A stretch of 34,850 bases of DNA, taken from assembly GCA_002840735.1 (NCBI GenBank), contig PHBY01000003.1:250734-285583 (forward strand), read 5' to 3'. Below are positions 15,466 to 23,854 of this stretch, piece by piece; positions within the stretch are counted from its first letter, which is position 1, and each line of letters begins with the position of its first letter. The position numbers and the translations under genes are program-made. The notes below the pieces were generated by a model. It had not been told where the DNA came from. It did no database searches and was given only the letters and a program-made list of their open reading frames with translations. This stretch comes from Chloroflexi bacterium HGW-Chloroflexi-2 (GTDB taxonomy: Bacteria; Chloroflexota; Anaerolineae; Anaerolineales; Anaerolineaceae).

Positions 15466-17268
15466 ATGCGACGAGAAAAGATGCGCTTTTATTTTGTCGG
15501 TATTGCAATTATCTTATTTTCTATTACTATTGTCTTTCGGTTAGTTCAAATACAAACGGATCCGGTTTTTCAAGAGATCAGCGAGAAAGTCGGTAACCAG
15601 GCGACCTATAAACCCAAAGCTTTTGAAGCGGTACGCGGAAACATATACGACCGGTGGGGAAATTTGCTTGCCGGCAATAATGAAGTTTATGAAATTGGTG
15701 TCACCCTGAATCAAATTACAGAGAGTAACAAAAATGAAATCATTAATTTTATATCCAGTCTGACTGGCTTGAATAGAGATTATGTAAGAACCAGAATCGA
15801 AATCCCGTATCAACCAGACCCATTAAAAGAGAATTATGCAGTGTTTTCAACGATCTATAGAAATGCGACGGAAAAAATGGTTGAGGAAATTTCGATGGCA
15901 CAAGAAACAAACCGTGCACTATATCCAATCACATGGAATGGCCGTCTTGAAAGAACCTATCCCGATCATCGATTAGGTGCGAATGTTCTTGGCTTTTACA
16001 GTTCTGGTGGTTTTTTTGGTGTAGAAGGTTTTTACGACAATATCCTATCAACAATTGAATCATCCACATTTATTTCAATGAATCCTTATGATGTCATGGA
16101 AATTCCCGAAATTCCTCATGGAGCTAGTGTGATATTGACAATTGATCGTGAAATTCAGGCTAGAATGGAAGAAATCCTGGATCGTTCTATTAAAAATTCC
16201 GGATCATCATCAGGCACCGTCATTGTTATGGACCCTGAAACTGGTGAAATTCTGGCTATGGCTACCACTCCCCGCGCCAATCTAAACCAGCCATCTGAAC
16301 AAATTTTAGCCGAATATCCAACACTAAATGTGGATGGTTATGATATTCCGACGCCATTCAATCGTGCAATTATGCAAACCTATGAACCTGGTTCAGTTTT
16401 TAAAGTATTTACTCTGGCAGCTGCTCTGGACTCAGGTGCGGTAACACCGGAAACGGAGTTTCTCGATACAGGCGTTGTTAATATTGGTGGTATGACCATA
16501 TACAACTGGGATTATGGTGCCTGGGGTTACCAGGACATGACAGGATGTATGCAGCATTCCTTGAATGTTTGTCTGGTCTGGATGGCCCAACAAACAACCA
16601 CAAAAACCTTTTATGAGTATCTCTCTGCTTTTAATATTGATAGAAAAACCAACATCGATATGGAAGGAGAAGCCAGCTTTCCATTCCTGTCCCCGAGCAA
16701 CCCTACTCCCTTTGGATCAGATCCCAATGCGCCCCGCTGGTATGAAGGAATGATCGGACCACATTCATTCGGTCAGGGTGTCTCGGTTACGCCAATTAGA
16801 ATGATAACTTCCATTGCAGCCATAGCAAACGATGGACGTATGATGGCACCACATATTCAAAAAGCTGTTGTTCAGGACGGCAGGATCAGATACTATAATC
16901 CAAAAATTGTTTCGACACCGATCAAACCTGAAACAGCACACACAATCACCGAGATGCTGGCGGTTTCATTGGAAAAGGAAGCCTCAGATGCATTGGTCGA
17001 AGGATATCGTCTGGCGGGAAAAACAGGAACCGCAGAAATTCCCAGTCGACAGGGTTATGTAGCCGGGCAAACGAATGCATCCTTTGTTGGTTGGGGTCCT
17101 GTGGATGATCCCAAATTTATTGTTTATATCTGGTTGGAAAAACCTCAGTCCAGTATCTGGAGTTCCGTCGTTGTGTCTCCAGTGTTCAGTGAGATTGTTG
17201 AAAACCTGGTAATTCTGATGGATATACCACCCGACAAAATTCGTATGGAAATGGCAAGCAGCCAATAA
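15466..17268 (+). CDS. ftsI: Division-specific penicillin-binding protein FtsI (PBP3-type transpeptidase)
   Basis: Cross-links septal peptidoglycan as the partner of FtsW. The 600-residue class B PBP has one N-terminal membrane helix (FVGIAIILFSITIVFRLV), a pedestal domain with RGNIYDRWG, and a transpeptidase domain with the three active-site motifs SVFK (S310-K313), SLN (S365-N367) and KTGT (K519-T522). No PASTA domain follows. The ATG at 15466 is chosen because GAGGG lies 8 bases before it, just after the ftsL-like stop. The frame is open 35 codons earlier, but that stretch overlaps the upstream gene and has no ribosome site. It ends 7 bases before murF; murE, usually next, is not here. Confidence 0.95.
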   Translation: MRREKMRFYFVGIAIILFSITIVFRLVQIQTDPVFQEISEKVGNQATYKPKAFEAVRGNIYDRWGNLLAGNNEVYEIGVTLNQITESNKNEIINFISSLTGLNRDYVRTRIEIPYQPDPLKENYAVFSTIYRNATEKMVEEISMAQETNRALYPITWNGRLERTYPDHRLGANVLGFYSSGGFFGVEGFYDNILSTIESSTFISMNPYDVMEIPEIPHGASVILTIDREIQARMEEILDRSIKNSGSSSGTVIVMDPETGEILAMATTPRANLNQPSEQILAEYPTLNVDGYDIPTPFNRAIMQTYEPGSVFKVFTLAAALDSGAVTPETEFLDTGVVNIGGMTIYNWDYGAWGYQDMTGCMQHSLNVCLVWMAQQTTTKTFYEYLSAFNIDRKTNIDMEGEASFPFLSPSNPTPFGSDPNAPRWYEGMIGPHSFGQGVSVTPIRMITSIAAIANDGRMMAPHIQKAVVQDGRIRYYNPKIVSTPIKPETAHTITEMLAVSLEKEASDALVEGYRLAGKTGTAEIPSRQGYVAGQTNASFVGWGPVDDPKFIVYIWLEKPQSSIWSSVVVSPVFSEIVENLVILMDIPPDKIRMEMASSQ

Positions 17269-17275
17269 GGAAGAA

Positions 17276-18688
17276 ATGCTAACAGTAGCCGATATTTTTG
17301 AAGCTTTAACTAATAAAAGACCAACTGCCCCGCAAATTATTAGCGAGGCAGCCGTTGATTCAAGACAGGTTATTCCAGCAGCGTTATTTGTTGCCCTCGA
17401 AGGTGAGCAACAAGATGGACATCTATATGTGAATGATGCTTTTCGTCGGGGAGTTCAGGCAGTCCTTATTGAAAAACAAGTTGAGTCACAATATCCAATC
17501 ATTGATCTGAGAGACAACAAATTACCCGAAATCTTGCCATCTTTTGAACAACCAGTTGCATTGTTGGTCATAAACACCCTGGATGCCCTACAAAAAATTG
17601 CAGCCTTTTGGCGGAGGAGACTCAATATCCGCGTCATTGGAATTACAGGATCTGTTGGTAAATCCACAACCAAAGAATTAATTGCTGAAGTCCTCAGTCA
17701 AAAATACAGAACCTTAAAAAATTTTGGGAATCTGAACAATGAGATTGGATTACCTTTAACCATTCTACGAATGACAGAAAGTCATCAACGAGCCGTATTG
17801 GAAATGGGTTTTTATGTACCAGGAGAGATCAAACTCCTTTGTGAAATTGCAGATCCAATTACTGGAGTCATAACGAATATTGGCGCAGTGCATGCTGAAA
17901 GAGCTGGCTCATTAGAGGCGATCGCTCGAGGTAAAGCTGAGTTGATTGAATATTTACCTTCAACTGGAACAGCCATCCTGAATTACGATGATCCTTTGGT
18001 GAGACCCATGGCTGAAAAAACCCAGGCAAATGTTCTTTTTTACGGTTTGAACCCCCAGGCTCATCTATGGGCGGATCAGATTGAAGGCTTAGGCTTACAA
18101 GGAATACGATTTTGTCTGCATTATAAAAATGAGAGATTATTTTTACGAGTTCCACTGATCGGCCAACATTCTGTGCATACAGCCTTACGCGCTGCGGCGG
18201 TTGGTTTGGTTGAAGGATTAACCTGGCAGGAAATCGTAAATGGATTACAACAGGGACATACCCAATTAAGACTGGCGGCAGTAACCACACCTTCAGGTGC
18301 GCTCATATTGGACGACACATATAATGCTTCACCTGATTCCGTGATGGCTGCCTTAAACCTGTTAGATGAACTGCAGGGTGAAAAATGTGCGGTACTCGGT
18401 GACATGTTAGAATTAGGCTTTTATGAAGAACAAGGGCATGAAATGGTTGGTGTACGAGCTGCTCAAGTGGTCAAGCGATTGATCACCGTTGGTGAACGTG
18501 CCAAAATAATTGCACAAACAGCTAAACGCTCGGGGTTACCCGGAAAAGCGATTACCAGCGTTGATTCTGTAGATGAAGCCATTCAGGTATTACAAGGAAC
18601 CTTTAAGAAGAATGACGTGGTGCTTGTTAAAGGATCTCACGGATTACATATGGAACAAATCGTTTATGCCCTGGAGGAAGAAAAATGA
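17276..18688 (+). CDS. murF: UDP-MurNAc-tripeptide-D-Ala-D-Ala ligase
   Basis: Adds D-Ala-D-Ala to UDP-MurNAc-tripeptide, the last cytoplasmic ligation. 470 residues with the three Mur-ligase domains: the N-terminal substrate domain with AVDSRQV, the ATPase domain with P-loop GITGSVGKST (K129), and a C-terminal domain. DDTYNASPDS and KGSHGLHMEQIV are specific to MurF and rule out MurE, which has DYAHTPD and a different end. AAGGAAG precedes the ATG. The stop overlaps the mraY start in ATGA, so translation is coupled. Confidence 0.95.
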   Translation: MLTVADIFEALTNKRPTAPQIISEAAVDSRQVIPAALFVALEGEQQDGHLYVNDAFRRGVQAVLIEKQVESQYPIIDLRDNKLPEILPSFEQPVALLVINTLDALQKIAAFWRRRLNIRVIGITGSVGKSTTKELIAEVLSQKYRTLKNFGNLNNEIGLPLTILRMTESHQRAVLEMGFYVPGEIKLLCEIADPITGVITNIGAVHAERAGSLEAIARGKAELIEYLPSTGTAILNYDDPLVRPMAEKTQANVLFYGLNPQAHLWADQIEGLGLQGIRFCLHYKNERLFLRVPLIGQHSVHTALRAAAVGLVEGLTWQEIVNGLQQGHTQLRLAAVTTPSGALILDDTYNASPDSVMAALNLLDELQGEKCAVLGDMLELGFYEEQGHEMVGVRAAQVVKRLITVGERAKIIAQTAKRSGLPGKAITSVDSVDEAIQVLQGTFKKNDVVLVKGSHGLHMEQIVYALEEEK

Positions 18689-19677
18689 CCGAAGCTCCTA
18701 TGGCATTAGCGTTAAGTGGCATTAGCTTTTTAATGGCTGTAATTTGGGGACCACCATTACTCAGGATATTAAAACATTTCAAAATTGGAAAAGTCATCCG
18801 CGTTGAGGGTCCAAATTCTCACATTAGCAAAATGGGCACCCCCACTATGGGCGGTGTCATGTTCATCGCACCGGTTGCATTATTAACCATTCTCCTGAAT
18901 TCGGCCAGTTTGCTTGGTTTTAACGTACTCGGACGATCTGTTCTACTTCCCGTAGGCACATTATTTATCTATGGTATTTTAGGAATGATTGATGATTGGG
19001 AAGGCATTCGTGGAGCCCGCAAAGGAATCGGTATGCGAGCCCGAACCAAATTCCTCCTTCAAATTATCATCGCAACCTTTATAGGCATCACGCTTAAATA
19101 TGTGTTGGATGTACCGGAAATGTTCTGGCCCAGCTTGAAAATGGAAATTTCTCTTGGTATTTTTTATGTTCCTATTGCCATTGTTGCCATTGTTGGTTTT
19201 TCTAATGCCATAAATTTGACGGATGGATTGGATGGACTGGCTGGATTGATCTCAGCAACAGCTTTTACCGCCTTTGGTGCGATTGCATTAATTCAAGGTC
19301 AATTTTATCTGGGTCGTTTTTGCTTCACGCTTGTCGGTGCTATTTTTGGCTTTTTATGGTTCAATGTGCATCCTGCGCAATTGTTCATGGGGGACACTGG
19401 TTCTCTGGCTTTGGGAGCTACCCTGGGGGTAGTGGCATTAATGACCGGTCAATGGTTGTTGCTGCCAATTATCGCCATTATTCCTTTGAGTGAGACACTT
19501 AGTGTCATGCTACAGGTGACTTATTTTAAATTATCAGGAGGTCAACGTTTACTCAAAATGTCGCCCTTACACCATCATTTTGAGCTAAGTGGTTGGAGCG
19601 AAACCCAGGTCGTACAACGATTCTGGTTGGTAAGCTTAATTGCAGCATTAATTGGAATTGCATTGGCGTTAATATGA
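18685..19677 (+). CDS. mraY: Phospho-MurNAc-pentapeptide translocase MraY
   Basis: Transfers phospho-MurNAc-pentapeptide from UDP to undecaprenyl phosphate, making lipid I at the inner membrane. 330 residues with about ten membrane helices. Family motifs are all present: KMGTPTMGGVMF, the first Asp pair in MIDDWEG, NAINLTDGLDGLA, the magnesium-binding Asp of FMGDTGS (D237), and SPLHHHFEL near the end. Start and stop are each shared in ATGA overlaps with murF and murD. Confidence 0.97.
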   Translation: MTEAPMALALSGISFLMAVIWGPPLLRILKHFKIGKVIRVEGPNSHISKMGTPTMGGVMFIAPVALLTILLNSASLLGFNVLGRSVLLPVGTLFIYGILGMIDDWEGIRGARKGIGMRARTKFLLQIIIATFIGITLKYVLDVPEMFWPSLKMEISLGIFYVPIAIVAIVGFSNAINLTDGLDGLAGLISATAFTAFGAIALIQGQFYLGRFCFTLVGAIFGFLWFNVHPAQLFMGDTGSLALGATLGVVALMTGQWLLLPIIAIIPLSETLSVMLQVTYFKLSGGQRLLKMSPLHHHFELSGWSETQVVQRFWLVSLIAALIGIALALI

Positions 19678-21059
19678 AATCAGACTGGACGAAAACAAAA
19701 GTTTTGGTAATTGGAGCTGCAAGGCAGGGTTTAGCGCTGGCACGATATTTAGCTAGTCATGGCGCTATTGTCACATTAAATGATGGGCGATCAGAACAAG
19801 ACTTACAATCTTCCAAAGATCAATTAAAAGATCTAACTATCCGCTGGGTTTTGGGCGAACATCCGCTGGAATTATTACACGAAACAGACCTGGTTTGTGT
19901 TTCCGGTGGCGTACCGCTTTATATTCCGCTTATTATGGAAGCTGTAAATAAAAAAATTCCTTTAACGAACGATTCTCAGATTTTTATGGAAAACGTCCCC
20001 TGCCCGGTCATTGGTATTACCGGTTCAGTTGGTAAAACAACCACAACTACCTTATTGGGTGAGATCGCTCACAAAGCATCCGCTAAGGATCGAAAAGTTT
20101 GGGTTGGTGGAAATATTGGCAATCCACTGATCAATAACGTAGAAGAAATGACAGGTAATGACCTGGTTATTCTAGAATTATCCAGCTTTCAACTTGAATT
20201 GATGACGATTTCACCTAACATTGCAGCAATTTTAAACATCAAGCCTAACCATTTGGACCGCCACGGCTCTGTAGAAGCATATACCTCAGCCAAAGCAAAT
20301 ATCCTTAAGCACCAGACATCGCATGATTACGCAATCATCAACCGGGATGATCGCGGGTCTTTTGGATTAAGGCATTTGATTAAGGGGAACCTGGTAAGTT
20401 TTGGATTTTCTCCAATCCCCGAAGACCATAATGGTTCGTACATTGAGAATGATGCTGTCTGGGTTACAAACCATGGAATAAGTGAAGAAATCTGTAAACT
20501 TGATGAAATCACGCTTCCAGGAAAACACAATATCTCAAATATTCTGGCTGCCAGTGCAATATCACTGGTCGCTGGTTTGAACAAAGAAGCAATCAGGGCT
20601 GCCATACGTGAATTCAAAGGTGTTCCCCACCGTTTGCAATTCGTACGTGAGTGGAATGGGATTCGATGGATCAACGATTCAAAAGCAACAACACCAGAAG
20701 GATCCATAGCAGCCATACTGGCATTTTCAAATCCGATTGTTCTCCTTTTGGGCGGAAAAGATAAGAATTTGCCCTGGGAAAATTTACTACATCTGGTTAA
20801 CCAGAAAGTGGACCATGTTATTTTGTTTGGCGATGCTGCTGAGAAAATTCATGGATACATAAAAGAATTGAAATTTCAAAATCAGAATTTCACTTTGGAT
20901 ATATGCAATCATCTTCAGGATGCTGTCATCACTGCCAGCAAAATCGCTGAACCGGGTGACATCGTTTTGTTGTCACCAGGTGGCACCAGCTACGATGAAT
21001 TCAAGGATTTTGAAGAGAGAGGAGAAAAATTTCAATCATGGGTCCAAAATCTCCAATAA
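19674..21059 (+). CDS. murD: UDP-MurNAc-L-alanine:D-glutamate ligase
   Basis: Adds D-glutamate to UDP-MurNAc-L-Ala in the cytoplasm. 461 residues: a Rossmann-like UDP-binding domain (VLVIGAARQGLALARYL), the ATPase domain with P-loop GITGSVGKTT (K121) and NIKPNHLDRHGS, and a C-terminal domain with NDSKATTPEGSIAA and LLGGKDK, the latter typical of MurD. The frame is open 27 codons upstream, but the ATG at 19674 forms an ATGA overlap with mraY and the family start is near it. Its end overlaps ftsW by 22 bases. Confidence 0.95.
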   Translation: MKSDWTKTKVLVIGAARQGLALARYLASHGAIVTLNDGRSEQDLQSSKDQLKDLTIRWVLGEHPLELLHETDLVCVSGGVPLYIPLIMEAVNKKIPLTNDSQIFMENVPCPVIGITGSVGKTTTTTLLGEIAHKASAKDRKVWVGGNIGNPLINNVEEMTGNDLVILELSSFQLELMTISPNIAAILNIKPNHLDRHGSVEAYTSAKANILKHQTSHDYAIINRDDRGSFGLRHLIKGNLVSFGFSPIPEDHNGSYIENDAVWVTNHGISEEICKLDEITLPGKHNISNILAASAISLVAGLNKEAIRAAIREFKGVPHRLQFVREWNGIRWINDSKATTPEGSIAAILAFSNPIVLLLGGKDKNLPWENLLHLVNQKVDHVILFGDAAEKIHGYIKELKFQNQNFTLDICNHLQDAVITASKIAEPGDIVLLSPGGTSYDEFKDFEERGEKFQSWVQNLQ

Positions 21060-22294
21060 AGTCCAAAAGTTCTTCCCAACCAGACCTCAAAATCCCCTTT
21101 TTAAAGACGATTGATTTTCCTTTAGTATTAATTGTTTTTGCTTTGTATTTGTTTGGATTGGTGGTTCTATATTCAGCATCCATGCCGATGGCTTACTATG
21201 CAAGTACCCCAACTTCACCCTGGGATTATGTTTCCAGACAGGCATTATTTGGTTTGATTGGTTTGGCAGGTGCGTTCTTTATCGCCTGGATTGATTATCG
21301 TGTCTGGAAAAAATTCATGCTTCCCGCCTTGCTCGCGACCTGGATCGTTCTGTTTCTGGTTTTGATTGTGGGATCATTTCGACATGGGTCTACCCGCACA
21401 TTTTTTGATGGTAGTGTGCAGCCATCAGAATTATCCAAGGTGTTAATTATTCTTTATCTCTCCTTCTGGATTAAAAGCCGGCAGGAAAATCTCAAAAAAT
21501 TGACATTCTGGGTGATACCGATTGGATTTATTATCGGTGGTACTGCTGTGCTGTTAGCCCTGGAACCGGACTTTAGTGCTGTTTTAACTCTGGTCATGAT
21601 CAGTAGCGTCATCCTTTTTCTTGCAAATTTAGATTGGAAACAAATCATTCTGATCGGTTTGGTTGCAGCATTATCATTTTTTGTCATCATCCGTGTCACC
21701 ACCACAGGAAGTACTCGCTGGGGACAATTTATCACCGGTTACAACGATCCAAATCAAGCCTTAACTCAGGTGAAACGGTCGATTGAGTCTGTTGTCAATG
21801 GCGGTTTCTTTGGCGTTGGTATCGGTCAGGGTACCGTAAAATTCACAGGACTGGAGGTTGGGCAATCCGATACCATTTTCACGGTAATTGCGGAAGAAGC
21901 CGGATTGTTAGGTAGTATCGGTGTTTTGGTTTTATACCTGCTCTTGTTATGGCGAGGTTTCAAAATCGCTCTGGAAAGTGAAGATATGGCAGGCAGGTTG
22001 ATTGCCGGTGGTATCAGTTCATGGATTGTGTTAGAAGCTTTCATCAATATTGCCAGTCTTTTTAACATCGTGCCTATCGGTGGTAATACATTACCTTTCT
22101 TCAGTCTGGGAGGTTCCAGTCTGGTATCCATCCTTACTGGAATTGGGTTCGTATTAAGTGTCGGAAGAGTGAATCAGATCAAGCAAATTCAGGAAAGGAG
22201 TTCCTACAGTGCGGTTGTTGATTTGCGCTGGCGGGACAGGAGGAGGAGTGTACCCCGCACTCGCCGTCCTGCAAGCCATGGAAGGCAATTATAG
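21038..22294 (+). CDS. ftsW: Septal peptidoglycan polymerase FtsW (SEDS family)
   Basis: Polymerises lipid II into septal glycan strands together with FtsI. 418 residues, about ten membrane helices, with VQPSELSK, ALEPDFSA (the place of the catalytic Asp in SEDS proteins), GGFFGVGIGQG, the SDTIFTVIAEEAG motif and PFFSLGGSS. Its dcw position favours FtsW over RodA. The last 28 residues, rich in Arg (for example RWRDRRRSVPRTRR), are encoded in the 86 bases that overlap murG. The ribosome site GGAG is about 13 bases from the ATG, inside murD. Confidence 0.93.
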   Translation: MGPKSPIKSKSSSQPDLKIPFLKTIDFPLVLIVFALYLFGLVVLYSASMPMAYYASTPTSPWDYVSRQALFGLIGLAGAFFIAWIDYRVWKKFMLPALLATWIVLFLVLIVGSFRHGSTRTFFDGSVQPSELSKVLIILYLSFWIKSRQENLKKLTFWVIPIGFIIGGTAVLLALEPDFSAVLTLVMISSVILFLANLDWKQIILIGLVAALSFFVIIRVTTTGSTRWGQFITGYNDPNQALTQVKRSIESVVNGGFFGVGIGQGTVKFTGLEVGQSDTIFTVIAEEAGLLGSIGVLVLYLLLLWRGFKIALESEDMAGRLIAGGISSWIVLEAFINIASLFNIVPIGGNTLPFFSLGGSSLVSILTGIGFVLSVGRVNQIKQIQERSSYSAVVDLRWRDRRRSVPRTRRPASHGRQL

Positions 22295-23318
22295 TGATAT
22301 CCTCTGGGTTGGCGGAGAAGGCGGTATGGAAGAAAATTTAGTCAAACGCCTCAACCTCCCTTACCAGGAAATTCCGGCAGCTGGTGTGCATGGAGTTGGT
22401 TTGCGTTCCCTGCCTGGAAATATTTATAAACTCATCAGAGGCGTCATTAAATCTGCTCAGATTCTTAATCAATACCAACCGGATGTCATTTTTTACACCG
22501 GTGGGTATTTAGCTGCGCCTATGGCAGTCGCTGGATTTAAGAAGCCATCCGTATTGTATGTACCCGATATCGAACCAGGTATTGCATTGAAGTTCATTGC
22601 TAAATTCGCGCATACAATTGCCTTAACAACGGAGAACTCTAAAAAATTCTTTAATCAGGGCCAAAAATTAGTTGTGACCGGTTACCCACTCAGAAAAGAG
22701 TTAAAGCAATATTCAAAAGTTGAAGCCAGAAAAGTCTTTAATTTACATGACCGTTTACCTGTATTGTTGATCTATGGCGGCAGTAAAGGTGCTCATACCA
22801 TCAATCAGGTCATCAAAAAAAATCTGGAAATTTTATTAACCAAAACGCAGATCATCCACGTCACGGGAAATTATGATTGGGCGGATATGCAGCAGGCCTA
22901 CTCCGAACTTCCAGCTGAATTATCCGAGAATTATCGAATTTATCCATACATTCATGAAGAAATGTCTGCAGCCTTTTCATGCGCGGATTTATGTGTGTGC
23001 AGAGGTGGTGCTTCCACATTGGGAGAATTGCCATTTTTCGGATTACCAGCCATTGTGGTCCCCTACCCTTATGCCTGGCGCTATCAAAAAATAAATGCCC
23101 AATATCTTGTCGACCATCACGCAGCAATCATGCTTCCTGATGAGGAAATGGACAACAGGTTATTGAATGAAATTATCCAATGTTTATCGCAAATCAACCA
23201 CATAGATGAAATGAGATCAGCGATGCATTCATTATCCAAACCAGATGCAGCCCAACAAATTGGGAATCTGATTACTCAACAATTCAATTTATCCAGCCAG
23301 AAAGGTGGTCCTGCATGA
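22209..23318 (+). CDS. murG: UDP-GlcNAc:lipid I N-acetylglucosaminyltransferase
   Basis: Converts lipid I to lipid II at the inner face of the membrane. 369 residues of GT-B fold, starting with the glycine-rich lipid-binding loop CAGGTGGGVYPALA. It goes on with GGYLAAPMAVAG, LLIYGGSKGAHTIN, and the donor-site region CRGGASTLGELPFFGLPAIVVPYPYA. The start is GTG at 22209, supported by AAAGGAG 8 bases upstream. This places the start 86 bases inside ftsW. The stop forms ATGA with the next gene. Confidence 0.95.
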   Translation: MRLLICAGGTGGGVYPALAVLQAMEGNYSDILWVGGEGGMEENLVKRLNLPYQEIPAAGVHGVGLRSLPGNIYKLIRGVIKSAQILNQYQPDVIFYTGGYLAAPMAVAGFKKPSVLYVPDIEPGIALKFIAKFAHTIALTTENSKKFFNQGQKLVVTGYPLRKELKQYSKVEARKVFNLHDRLPVLLIYGGSKGAHTINQVIKKNLEILLTKTQIIHVTGNYDWADMQQAYSELPAELSENYRIYPYIHEEMSAAFSCADLCVCRGGASTLGELPFFGLPAIVVPYPYAWRYQKINAQYLVDHHAAIMLPDEEMDNRLLNEIIQCLSQINHIDEMRSAMHSLSKPDAAQQIGNLITQQFNLSSQKGGPA

Positions 23319-23854
23319 TTTCATTAGATGTTATCTTCTGGATGTATGTTTGTTTATTTGCCTTAATTGGAGCCATGCGTGGTTGGGCACGTGAATTGCT
23401 GGTCAGTTTCAGCGTGATTCTGTCATTATTTATGCTCTCTGTTCTGGAACGCTTTGTCCCTTTCATTCGTGATACCTTGATGGTCAATAATCCGGATTCC
23501 TTTTTCTGGTTGAGATCCATTCTATTAATTTCTCTGGTTTTCTTTGGATATCAGACTCCAAAATTTCCTAAGCTTGCCAGTTCAGGTCGCTTCATCCGGG
23601 AAAAATTTCAGGATGTTTTGTTAGGACTCTTTTTAGGCGCGGTTAATGGGTATTTAGTTTTTGGAAGTCTATGGTTTTTTCTGAATGATGCCGGTTACCC
23701 CTTCTCTTTCATTATTCAACCTGATGTAAATTCTGATATTGGCATTGCTGCCCAGGAATTACTTGCTTTCATGCCACCTGAATTGTTGGGAGGTCCTACG
23801 ATTTATTTCGCCGTGGCAATCGCATTTGTATTCGTATTAGTGGTTTTCCTATGA
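23315..23854 (+). CDS. CvpA-like membrane protein inside the dcw cluster
   Basis: 179 residues with about five hydrophobic segments, the last at the very C-terminus (IYFAVAIAFVFVLVVFL). The N-terminal layout (a helix followed by GAMRGWARELL) matches the start of CvpA/colicin V production proteins, which typically read GxxRGxxxE. Their function is not settled; proposals include envelope integrity and septum-linked roles. It is locked into the cluster by ATGA overlaps with murG and murC, so it is co-translated with cell wall genes. A role in lipid II handling or division is possible but not shown by the sequence. Confidence 0.65.
   Translation: MISLDVIFWMYVCLFALIGAMRGWARELLVSFSVILSLFMLSVLERFVPFIRDTLMVNNPDSFFWLRSILLISLVFFGYQTPKFPKLASSGRFIREKFQDVLLGLFLGAVNGYLVFGSLWFFLNDAGYPFSFIIQPDVNSDIGIAAQELLAFMPPELLGGPTIYFAVAIAFVFVLVVFL

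Noticed and set aside
19593-19673. Longer N-terminus for MurD
   Set aside because: It runs inside mraY in another frame; the ATGA overlap at 19674 and the family start favour the shorter form.
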